A DNA stretch of 6,469 nt from Candidatus Pelearchaeum sp. (GTDB taxonomy: Archaea > Thermoproteota > Nitrososphaeria_A > Caldarchaeales > Caldarchaeaceae), in NCBI GenBank assembly GCA_015520425.1, contig WAQC01000144.1:1-6469 (forward strand), written 5' to 3'. Position numbers and translations under genes: made by a program. Below are positions 1 to 5,325 of this stretch, one piece after another (position 1 is the stretch's first letter; every line of letters begins with the position of its first letter). Under the pieces are notes generated by a model, which had not been told where the DNA came from, ran no database searches, and saw only the letters and a list, made by a program, of their open reading frames with translations.

Positions 1-27
1 GTATATACAGAGAGATAGTATTAACGC
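1..27 (-). other. Short 3' flank of the aCPSF1 gene
   Basis: This is what remains downstream of the aCPSF1 stop codon on the minus strand. Read in that direction it is AT- and pyrimidine-rich (TTAATACTATCTCTCTG, then TATATAC) but has no run of four or more T and no hairpin. It could be the start of a termination region, since archaeal termination uses U-rich tracts, but the sequence is too short to call one. Confidence 0.25.
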
Positions 28-1935
28 CTATGATTGGTGTAGGACTATCGTCTCCAAGTTGCGTGGCGCGTATATGTTAGCGGGCATTATCTTAGATGCT
101 GCGGTGGCTAGGCTCTGTATAGCCTCCTCCTCGCCGTGCACTAGGATTATATTCCTAGGCCTGGGTGTTATCCTACGTAGGTAATTGAGCAGCTGCTGCC
201 TACTGCTATGGCCTGAGAAGCCGTCAACCTTCTGAACCTGCATACGCACTTGCAGCAGCTCGCTTCTCCCCTCTTCGTTGATGAGAGTAACCTCCCTAAC
301 GCCCTTGAGAATCTTCCTTCCCAAGGTTCCCTCTACCTGGTAGCTGACGAAGAGGAGGAGGTTCCTCTCGTCATCGGCAAACTGCCGAAGATACTTCAGT
401 ATGGGGCCTCCCTCCAACATGCCTGATGTGGAGATTATCACCGCAGGCCCCTGGCTGTTCAGCACCTCCTCGCGCTGCGACTGGCTCTTGATTGGCGTGA
501 AGTACTCTGAGAGGAATATGTTCTCTCCTGAGCGTAGGCGTTGCTGGAGCTCCCCAGCCAGGTAGTCTGGGAACGCTGTGTGTATAGCTGTCGCTTCTAT
601 AACCAGCCCATCAAGGAATACTGGAACCTCAACAAGCTTGCCCTCCTCAAACAGGCTGTTAAGCACGAGCATTATCTCCTGCGCCCTCCCTATGGCTGGG
701 ACAGGTATCAGAACCTTACCTCCCTTATTCACGGTGTTGGTTATGTACTCGGCGAAGATATTCTCGCTCTCCTCGCGCGTGAATGGCACGGGGGTGGCGC
801 CGTATGTGCTCTCCATGATGAGCGTCTCGGCGCGCGGGAATCTATAGTTACTCGCATCCAGCGTCCGCGTCTTCTCAAACTTGAAGTCGCCGCTGTAGAC
901 GATGTTATGAAGCCCCTCCCCCACGTGTATATGCACTATCCCGCTCCCAAGTATGTGGCCAGCGTTGTAGAAGGTTATCCTAACGTCGGGGGTTACGTTT
1001 GTAACTACACCATACTTGAGCGGCTGCGTGTGTTGTAGCGCTAGCTTGACCTCGTTCTCCGTGTATGGGGCGAAGACACCCTCCTTACCCGCAACTGAGA
1101 TATAGTCCAGCTGCTCCAGCGCCATTAGTGGGACTGTTGGCTCCACGCAGTAGACGGGGCCGCGGTACCCGTATTTGAAGAGGAACGGGACGAGCCCTAC
1201 ATGGTCTAGGTGGGCGTGTGAGATTACCACGGCGTCAAGCCGCTCTACTAGGTCTGGCATCACGTCAAAGCGCGGGAACATGTCTATCGGCGCCGAAGCC
1301 CCTGCCGAGAGGCCGCAGTCCAGCAGTATAGTGCTCTCCGTCGTCTGGAGCAGGAGCGCTGAGCGGCCAACCTGCCTACCAGCGCCAAGCACAGTTATTC
1401 TCACATCCTTTATCTCAAAGACCTGCGGCCTAAAGACGCGCTCGCCTATCCTCCTGAGAATCTCCAGCTTGTCCTTCTGGTCCCAGAAGATAAACTGCTT
1501 AATCCTCTCCATCGTCTTTGACTGCATCAGAGGCTCGCGGAGGACTCGTATAACCCAGCGCGTCTCGCGTATGAGGTTCTTGAGCGTCTCGCTTCCCTCT
1601 AGGGAGGTTATCCTTGGGTCGTTGCTCTCTATGACAATCTCTCCCAGGGGCTCGTCAAAGATTAGCCTGAAGTTGTTTGGAAGGGCGTTGCGTATAACCT
1701 GCTCCGCCTCTTCTTTGGGCAGCCTTATGTCGGGGTCTGAGCGTATAACCACACGCTTCTTAATCAGGCTCACAAGCTCGCGCGCAACCTTATCCCTATC
1801 AAAGAAAAGCTCCTGGTTTCGCGTGTATATCGCTATCCTAGCCCCCTCATACTCTATCTTCGTTATCGTCGGCTCGCGGGGGCTTATCGCCGCAAAATAC
1901 CTTAATAGCTCATTCCTGAGCTTATCGCTGGCCAT
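28..1935 (-). CDS. fttA: KH-domain beta-CASP ribonuclease aCPSF1 (transcription termination factor FttA)
   Basis: Archaeal homologue of the eukaryotic 3'-end endonuclease CPSF73. In methanogens this family cleaves nascent RNA and terminates transcription; the same role here is inferred from family. The 635-residue length matches full-length aCPSF1. Residues 1 to about 145 form the N-terminal KH region, and about 177-635 the metallo-beta-lactamase core with an inserted beta-CASP domain. Metal-binding motifs are complete: D206 (LLDCG), H240/H242/D244/H245 (SHAHLDH), H327 (AGHILGS) and D350 (SGDFK). The beta-CASP motifs are also present: E375 (ESTYG), H576 (FSGHSS) and H600 (LVHGE). The enzyme should therefore be active as a zinc-dependent endonuclease and 5'-3' exonuclease in the cytoplasm. 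ATG at 1935 is the preferred start; the codon just before it is TTG (1938), which would add one Met. It lies 21 nt after psmB and is probably co-transcribed with it. The stop is TAG at 30-28. Family assignment is very secure. Confidence 0.96.
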   Translation of the reverse strand: MASDKLRNELLRYFAAISPREPTITKIEYEGARIAIYTRNQELFFDRDKVARELVSLIKKRVVIRSDPDIRLPKEEAEQVIRNALPNNFRLIFDEPLGEIVIESNDPRITSLEGSETLKNLIRETRWVIRVLREPLMQSKTMERIKQFIFWDQKDKLEILRRIGERVFRPQVFEIKDVRITVLGAGRQVGRSALLLQTTESTILLDCGLSAGASAPIDMFPRFDVMPDLVERLDAVVISHAHLDHVGLVPFLFKYGYRGPVYCVEPTVPLMALEQLDYISVAGKEGVFAPYTENEVKLALQHTQPLKYGVVTNVTPDVRITFYNAGHILGSGIVHIHVGEGLHNIVYSGDFKFEKTRTLDASNYRFPRAETLIMESTYGATPVPFTREESENIFAEYITNTVNKGGKVLIPVPAIGRAQEIMLVLNSLFEEGKLVEVPVFLDGLVIEATAIHTAFPDYLAGELQQRLRSGENIFLSEYFTPIKSQSQREEVLNSQGPAVIISTSGMLEGGPILKYLRQFADDERNLLLFVSYQVEGTLGRKILKGVREVTLINEEGRSELLQVRMQVQKVDGFSGHSSRQQLLNYLRRITPRPRNIILVHGEEEAIQSLATAASKIMPANIYAPRNLETIVLHQS

Positions 1936-1948
1936 CAAACCGCAGGCG

Positions 1949-1957
1949 CCCTCTCCC
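1949..1957 (-). promoter_or_regulatory. Candidate ribosome binding site for aCPSF1
   Basis: The minus strand reads GGGAGAGGG immediately after the psmB stop codon, 13 nt before the ATG at 1935 and 10 nt before the alternative TTG at 1938. It is a partial match to the archaeal Shine-Dalgarno GGAGGTG. This short gap is the only space for an initiation signal between the two genes, which suggests internal re-initiation on a psmB-aCPSF1 message rather than a separate promoter. Confidence 0.45.
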
Positions 1958-2637
1958 TAGACAGGAGCATACTTGAGATACTGTTTGTAGAGGGGAGTCT
2001 TCTCCTCAAGGGACAGCTCCCCATAGCCCACATCCCGCTTAACATAAGCAACATCAATACTATCCCCAGAGCCGGCGTCCCGCCTTATTGAAGCCGCCAC
2101 AGCCTGGAATGCCAAGTGAACCGCGTCGTCAAAACTCATGTCGCGGCTGTAGTTGGGCTCCAGCACGCCCAGCGCCACTGGGCTTCCAGAGCCAGTAGCT
2201 ATGAGCGTCTCCTCAGTTATTGAGCCGAATGGGTCTAGGGTATAGAGGCGGGGGCCTTCGCCGTCTATCCCGCCTATTATGAGCTGGGCTATGTATGGGA
2301 AGTAGCGGGAGTTGAACATGAGTGATTGGGCTAGGCGCGCGACCGCTGAGATGGGCATCGTTTCGCGGCGCATTATCTGGTAGTAGTTTATGTTTGCCCG
2401 TAGGATGTCTATTAGGCTCTGGGCATCGGCTACGCGGCCAGCGATTGTTATTGCCACGTGCTTATGGAGTGGGTGTACCTTCTTACCCTTACGGTGCGCA
2501 ACGAAGAACCCAGCGGTTACACGTGTATCGGTGGCGAAGATGACCGCATCTCTCGCTATCATGCCCACAGTTGTGGTTCCTGTCTTGAGAGCCTTAACCC
2601 ACGCATCACGGTCTTGAGGAAACAAGCGCAACACCAA
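1957..2637 (-). CDS. psmB: 20S proteasome beta subunit, catalytically competent
   Basis: Threonine protease subunit of the archaeal 20S proteasome, which degrades unfolded proteins in the cytoplasm. The 226-residue precursor has a propeptide of about 20 residues ending in Gly20. Cleavage there would expose Thr21 as the nucleophile, in TTTVGM. The other active-site residues are in register with the mature family numbering: Asp37 (Asp17), Lys53 (Lys33, in GKKVH), Ser150 (Ser129, in GSGSP), Asp187 (Asp166) and Ser190 (Ser169, in DAGSGDS). Thermoproteota usually carry two beta paralogues, and the intact catalytic set suggests this copy can be active. There is no usable ATG: an in-frame TAG lies at 2646-2644, and the first in-frame Met codon (residue 26) falls after the catalytic Thr. 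Translation must begin at TTG 2637, GTG 2634, TTG 2631 or TTG 2625. I chose the outermost, but this is not resolved. No clear Shine-Dalgarno is seen. It is the first gene of the operon with aCPSF1, a pairing also found in methanogens. Confidence 0.95.
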   Translation of the reverse strand: MVLRLFPQDRDAWVKALKTGTTTVGMIARDAVIFATDTRVTAGFFVAHRKGKKVHPLHKHVAITIAGRVADAQSLIDILRANINYYQIMRRETMPISAVARLAQSLMFNSRYFPYIAQLIIGGIDGEGPRLYTLDPFGSITEETLIATGSGSPVALGVLEPNYSRDMSFDDAVHLAFQAVAASIRRDAGSGDSIDVAYVKRDVGYGELSLEEKTPLYKQYLKYAPV

Positions 2638-2686
2638 GCAGAACTAGCCCGTTCTAGGAATATCCGCTACTCTGGTTGTTTACGCA

Positions 2687-2694
2687 TTATAAAA
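2687..2694 (-). promoter_or_regulatory. TATA box of the psmB-aCPSF1 operon
   Basis: The minus strand reads CTTTTATAATG here, a good match to the crenarchaeal TATA element (TTTATA core). Counting about 25 nt downstream puts transcription start near 2663-2668, giving a psmB leader of roughly 26-30 nt. The upstream BRE position (AAATCC) is only weakly purine-rich. The assignment rests on motif and spacing. Confidence 0.6.
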
Positions 2695-2732
2695 GGATTT
2701 GCACCTATTCAGCCCCATGACGCATACCCAAC

Positions 2733-2740
2733 TATAAAAG
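2733..2740 (-). promoter_or_regulatory. Second TATA-like box, possibly distal psmB promoter
   Basis: The octamer TATAAAAG occurs here and again at 2688-2695, exactly 45 bp apart. Each is preceded on the plus strand by ACGCAT (2720-2725 and 2682-2687). Read on the minus strand, both give CTTTTATA. This copy would start transcription near 2711, leaving a psmB leader of about 74 nt. Read on the plus strand it would give a leader of about 100 nt for the FKBP gene, for which a better-placed box exists. Function is uncertain. Confidence 0.3.
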
Positions 2741-2824
2741 AACCACCTACCTATGCGCTAGCTTCCCAAACAGCTCGCGAGAATCGGAGAAACGCCGACC
2801 CGCCCTGTTTGTTGTTCAAGACAA

Positions 2825-2832
2825 TTTTAAAT
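2825..2832 (+). promoter_or_regulatory. TATA box of the FKBP gene
   Basis: The plus-strand sequence TTTTAAATA is centred about 35 nt before the ATG at 2864. A start site about 25 nt downstream falls near 2853-2856, so the message would have a leader of only about 8-11 nt. That fits the nearly leaderless first genes common in this group. The purine run AGAAGG at 2855-2860 is too close to the ATG for a normal ribosome binding site. Confidence 0.6.
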
Positions 2833-2834
2833 AG

Positions 2835-2856
2835 CTGAGCGGGGAAAGCGGCTCAG
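2835..2856. repeat. Inverted repeat between TATA box and start codon of the FKBP gene
   Basis: CTGAGC (2835-2840) and GCTCAG (2851-2856) are perfect 6-bp inverted arms around a 10-nt spacer, directly downstream of the TATA box and ending at the predicted transcription start. A dimeric repressor bound here could block initiation. Because it lies mostly upstream of the predicted start site it is better read as a DNA site than an RNA hairpin. No regulator is identified, and arms this short can arise by chance. Confidence 0.3.
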
Positions 2857-2863
2857 AAGGCCT

Positions 2864-3589
2864 ATGACTGAGGAGCAGGGTTCAGGCGGCGTTCAGGAGG
2901 CTCAGCAACTCACGGTAGCTACTGACTCGTACGTGTTGATAGACTACACGCTCCGTGTTAAGGATACTGGAGAGCTGGTGGATACTACTGTTGAGGAGGA
3001 GGCCAAGAAGGCTGGTGTTTATGACGCTGCGCGCGTGTATGAGCCGCGCCTAGTAGTCCCTGGTAGGGGGACTCTACTCCGCGCCATAGAAGATGAGCTC
3101 ATAGGGATGGCTGAGGAGAGCTCCAAGAGCTTTGAGATACCCCCAGAGAAGGCCTTCGGCCCGCGTGATGCGTCCAAGATAAAGACGATACCACTACGTA
3201 AGCTGAAGGATGTTGATACCCCAATCACGGTAGGCTCGCGTATAGTGATAGACGGTAAGGAGGGCATCATCAGGACTATAGGCTCAGGCCGCGTGCAGGT
3301 GGACTTCAACCCGTACCTAGCTGGGAAAACACTAGTATGCGACGTTACTGTTAAGAAGATAATCACAGACGAGCTGGAGCGCGTGAAGGCGATAATCCAC
3401 AGCAGGATACCAGAGGTGGAGATTGAGAAGTTTGAGATAAAGCTGGAGAAGCCCACGCTCACCATCAAGATACCCGAGGAAGCCCTAACGCTCCCAGCGC
3501 TCCCGATAGCCAAGCGCGTTATGGCGCGGGAATTCAAGGAAGCAGTCAACGGTCTTGAGAAGGTTGTCTACGTAGAGGAGTACGCGTAG
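2864..3589 (+). CDS. FKBP-type (SlyD-like) peptidyl-prolyl cis-trans isomerase, long archaeal form
   Basis: A cytoplasmic folding helper that interconverts cis and trans Xaa-Pro bonds and probably acts as a chaperone. It has 241 residues, matching the long archaeal FKBP class. A low-complexity N-terminus (1-20, rich in Gly, Gln, Glu) leads into the FKBP core: YVLIDYTLRVKDTGELVDTT at about 23-42 with the expected acidic residue D40, then the VPGRGTLLRAIEDELIGM segment at 65-82. The AFGPRD motif (97-102) opens the inserted IF domain (about 103-145), which binds unfolded substrate in SlyD. DFNPYLAGKTL (147-157) returns to the core. Residues from about 167 form the extra C-terminal domain of the long class. 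The usual DFNHPLAGKTL is changed to NPY, so the conserved His is missing, which may alter prolyl isomerase activity. The ATG has a TATA box at the right distance. The 3' end overlaps the next, convergent gene by 44 nt. Confidence 0.93.
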   Translation: MTEEQGSGGVQEAQQLTVATDSYVLIDYTLRVKDTGELVDTTVEEEAKKAGVYDAARVYEPRLVVPGRGTLLRAIEDELIGMAEESSKSFEIPPEKAFGPRDASKIKTIPLRKLKDVDTPITVGSRIVIDGKEGIIRTIGSGRVQVDFNPYLAGKTLVCDVTVKKIITDELERVKAIIHSRIPEVEIEKFEIKLEKPTLTIKIPEEALTLPALPIAKRVMAREFKEAVNGLEKVVYVEEYA

Positions 3590-3935
3590 CGAAGGTGGCT
3601 AGCAGTAGTATTAGGAGCGCTATTTGGAGTATGCTTCCTGTTATGAAGATGGCTGACTGGACTAGGAGCCCCTGTTCTATGAACGCGTAGTGGGCGCGGC
3701 TTGTTAGTGATGCCGTCAGCGTTATGACCGCCATTATTGCAGCGGCAGGGTAAGCCTGCCACACTCCTCTTATTGCTGCCAGCGTTATTGCCGTGTAGGC
3801 CACCGTGCCGATTGTGATGGATGTGAAGAGCCACCTCGGGACTACTGGGTAGGCAACAGCCATGAACACGAAGCCCAGCGCGGTGCTGGCTACTAGGCAG
3901 GCCAGCACAGCCTTCAAGAGATAGCCGCGAGCCAT
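3546..3935 (-). CDS. Small four-helix integral membrane protein of unknown function
   Basis: I do not recognise a family. From the ATG at 3935 the product has 129 residues and about four membrane helices: roughly 6-28, 33-53, 58-76 and 88-111. A short basic tail (RTPLRRQPSQDR) follows, likely cytoplasmic by the positive-inside rule. There is no cleavable signal peptide or catalytic motif. The reading frame opens further upstream to an ATG at 3980, giving 144 residues. I prefer 3935 because both TATA candidates (3981-3988 and 3961-3970) would start transcription downstream of 3980, and GGGTGGG lies 9 nt before this ATG, while the extra N-terminus (MLRVFISSHMGGLGV) looks non-membrane. The last 44 nt overlap the end of the FKBP gene in antisense. 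The sustained hydrophobic pattern argues for a real gene; homologues would settle it. Confidence 0.7.
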   Translation of the reverse strand: MARGYLLKAVLACLVASTALGFVFMAVAYPVVPRWLFTSITIGTVAYTAITLAAIRGVWQAYPAAAIMAVITLTASLTSRAHYAFIEQGLLVQSAIFITGSILQIALLILLLATFATRTPLRRQPSQDR

Positions 3936-3944
3936 AACACCTAA

Positions 3945-3951
3945 CCCACCC
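3945..3951 (-). promoter_or_regulatory. Candidate ribosome binding site deciding the membrane-protein start
   Basis: The minus strand reads GGGTGGG, 9 nt before the ATG at 3935. A second partial match, AGGTG at 3942-3938, is only 2 nt from the ATG. Neither is a perfect GGAGGTG, but together they favour the internal ATG over the one at 3980, which sits in the promoter region and has nothing comparable upstream. Confidence 0.35.
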
Positions 3952-3960
3952 ATGTGGGAC

Positions 3961-3970
3961 GAAATAAATA
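3961..3970 (-). promoter_or_regulatory. Alternative TATA-like element for the membrane-protein gene
   Basis: The minus strand reads TATTTATTTC. A start about 25 nt downstream would fall near 3940, giving a leader of about 5 nt before the ATG at 3935. It competes with the palindromic box at 3981-3988, which gives a leader of about 25 nt. Either one fits the shorter start of the gene. Confidence 0.3.
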
Positions 3971-3980
3971 CCCTTAGCAT

Positions 3981-3988
3981 CTTTAAAG
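3981..3988. promoter_or_regulatory. Palindromic TATA box CTTTAAAG, candidate bidirectional promoter
   Basis: CTTTAAAG is a perfect palindrome in the 81-nt gap between the divergent membrane-protein and ahcY starts. On the plus strand it puts transcription start near 4009-4012, 5-8 nt before the ahcY ATG at 4017. On the minus strand it puts start near 3958-3961, about 25 nt before the ATG at 3935. One TBP site could thus serve both genes, with direction set by flanking BRE bases, none of which is strong by eye. Confidence 0.5.
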
Positions 3989-4016
3989 TCTAGGATACGC
4001 TAAGGCAAGGATAGGA

Positions 4017-5324
4017 ATGAGGGGTTACTGGGTTAAGGACGAGTCCCTGGCGGAGCAGGGGCGTAGGAAGATAGAGTGGGCCGAGGCCCAGATGCCTGTC
4101 CTCCGCATGGTTAGGGAGGAGCTCTCAGCGAGCAGGGAGCTTGAGGGTGTTAGGGTCTCGGCGTGTCTCCACATAACCAAGGAGACAGCAGTCTTGGTGC
4201 GTGCTCTCCGCGCTGGAGGGGCTGAGGTAGCCCTATGCGCCTCAAACCCCCTAAGCACACAAGACGAGGTAGCGGCAGCGCTAGCTGCTGAGGGAATCCA
4301 CGTATACGGCTTCCGCGGAATGAACCACGAGGAATACTACCGCTGTATAGGCATGGCTCTCTCACACGGCCCCACATACACCGTAGATGACGGCGCAGAC
4401 CTAGTTACGTCTATACATAAGATTAGGCTTGACAGGCTGGACGAGGCGGCGGCGCTGGTTAAGTCCGTAGTAGGCGACGTGGCGCGTCTCGCCGACGTTA
4501 AAGGCGGCACAGAGGAGACCACGACTGGCGTCACAAGGCTTAGAACCATGGCCGATGAAGGTCTTCTCCTCTACCCCATAATAGCGGTAAACGACGCCAA
4601 GTCAAAGAGCTTGTTTGATAATCCTATAGGGACTGGGCAGTCGGCTCTTGATGGAATATTGAGGGCTACTAATCTTCTGATAGCTGGGAAGAATGTGGTG
4701 GTATGCGGATTTGGTAGGGTTGGTGAGGGGATAGCGGAGCGCGCAAGAGGCTTGGCGGCGCATGTTACGGTGGTTGAGCCAGACCCCATTAAGGCGCTCA
4801 AGGCGCATATGAGCGGCTTCCGCGTGGATAGCATGAAAAACGCGGCACGCTACGGCGATGTCTTCATAACAGCAACAGGAAACATCAACGTGATTCGCGG
4901 CGAGCATTTCAACGTGATGAAGGACGGCGCGGTGCTGGCTAACGCTGGGCATATGGATGTGGAGATTGCGAAGGAGGAGCTACGTAAGCTTGCTGTTGGC
5001 GTTGAGGAGCTTAGGCCATGCCTTGAGCGATACACACTCAACGATGGGCGTAGGATATACCTCCTGGGCGAGGGGAGGCTCGTAAACCTAGTATGCGCCG
5101 AGGGGCATCCCTCAGAGGTGATGGACCTCTCCTTCTCGCTCCAGGCGGAGTCTATACGCTATCTAAACAGGCTTGACGGTAAGCTTGAGAGGCGTGTTCA
5201 TCTGGTTCCAGAGGAGGTGGATAGGCGCGTGGCGAGGCTCAAGCTGAAGAGCCTTGATGTTGAGCTGGAGGAGCTTACCGAGGAGCAGCTACGCTACATG
5301 CGCGAGTGGGCTATGGGAACTTAG
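4017..5324 (+). CDS. ahcY: Adenosylhomocysteinase (S-adenosylhomocysteine/S-inosylhomocysteine hydrolase), archaeal type
   Basis: An NAD-dependent cytoplasmic enzyme that splits S-adenosylhomocysteine into homocysteine and a nucleoside, removing the product inhibitor of SAM-dependent methyltransferases. It has 435 residues. The substrate domain shows LHITKETAVL (51-60), CASNPLSTQDE (74-84), VDDGADL (123-129) and EETTTGV (166-172). NDAKSKSLFDN carries the catalytic Lys197 and Asp201, followed by the thermophile-type GTGQS (205-209). The Rossmann domain has GFGRVG (231-236) with acidic E254 ending the second strand, then NAGHMDVEI (about 308-316) and GHPSEVMDLSF, which closes the active site. 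Like other archaeal forms it ends in a short WAMGT tail and lacks the Lys/Tyr C-terminal extension that reaches NAD in eukaryotic enzymes. The M. jannaschii homologue prefers S-inosylhomocysteine, so the true substrate here is open. The ATG lies 5-8 nt from the predicted transcription start. The OB-fold gene follows after 1 nt. Synonymous codon use shifts abruptly inside the gene. Confidence 0.96.
   Translation: MRGYWVKDESLAEQGRRKIEWAEAQMPVLRMVREELSASRELEGVRVSACLHITKETAVLVRALRAGGAEVALCASNPLSTQDEVAAALAAEGIHVYGFRGMNHEEYYRCIGMALSHGPTYTVDDGADLVTSIHKIRLDRLDEAAALVKSVVGDVARLADVKGGTEETTTGVTRLRTMADEGLLLYPIIAVNDAKSKSLFDNPIGTGQSALDGILRATNLLIAGKNVVVCGFGRVGEGIAERARGLAAHVTVVEPDPIKALKAHMSGFRVDSMKNAARYGDVFITATGNINVIRGEHFNVMKDGAVLANAGHMDVEIAKEELRKLAVGVEELRPCLERYTLNDGRRIYLLGEGRLVNLVCAEGHPSEVMDLSFSLQAESIRYLNRLDGKLERRVHLVPEEVDRRVARLKLKSLDVELEELTEEQLRYMREWAMGT
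5219..5245 (+). repeat. Exact 27-bp direct repeat, copy 1 (inside ahcY)
   Basis: This copy begins GGATAGGCGCGTGG and ends GCTCAAGCT. It is identical over 27 bases to 5604-5630, 385 bp downstream, and identity stops on both sides. In this reading frame it encodes DRRVARLKL, near the C-terminus of AhcY. VARLKL is normal for archaeal AhcY tails, so this copy is probably in its native context. Confidence 0.9.
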
Positions 5325-5325
5325 G

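Larger units (their letters stand above)
2638..2863. other. Divergent intergenic region between psmB and the FKBP gene
   Basis: These 226 bases have no convincing gene. They hold candidate TATA boxes for both directions (2687-2694, 2733-2740, 2825-2832) and an 8-bp palindrome CTCGCGAG at 2774-2781. A short inverted repeat, AGAAC-6 nt-GTTCT at 2640-2655, touches the psmB start and could form a small hairpin in its leader. The plus strand is A/C-rich over about 2700-2800. No tRNA or other structured RNA was recognised. Confidence 0.6.

Noticed and set aside
1..27. Transcription terminator after aCPSF1
   Set aside because: No T-run or hairpin is visible in the 27 bases available; the tract may lie beyond the window.
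541..1038. Plus-strand open frame of 165 codons
   Set aside because: It lies wholly antisense to the conserved aCPSF1 catalytic region, has no promoter or ribosome site, and no recognisable domain.
1175..1960. Plus-strand open frame of 261 codons
   Set aside because: Its Ser/Arg/Thr-rich, domain-free product is the antisense shadow of aCPSF1's N-terminal half, and a well-supported gene occupies the other strand.
2458..2838. Plus-strand open frame spanning the psmB 5' end and the intergenic region
   Set aside because: It is antisense to psmB, runs through three TATA-like boxes including the FKBP promoter, and the product resembles no protein family.
2638..2863. tRNA or structured small RNA in the divergent intergenic region
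   Set aside because: No cloverleaf, T-loop or kink-turn (C/D box) pattern was found; only short inverted repeats are present.
3019..3549. Minus-strand open frame of 176 codons inside the FKBP gene
   Set aside because: Ser-rich antisense shadow of a clearly conserved gene, in a different frame from the membrane-protein gene.
3936..3980. Upstream ATG at 3980 as start of the membrane protein
   Set aside because: The extra 15 residues would be encoded within the divergent promoter region, upstream of the predicted transcription starts, with no ribosome site.
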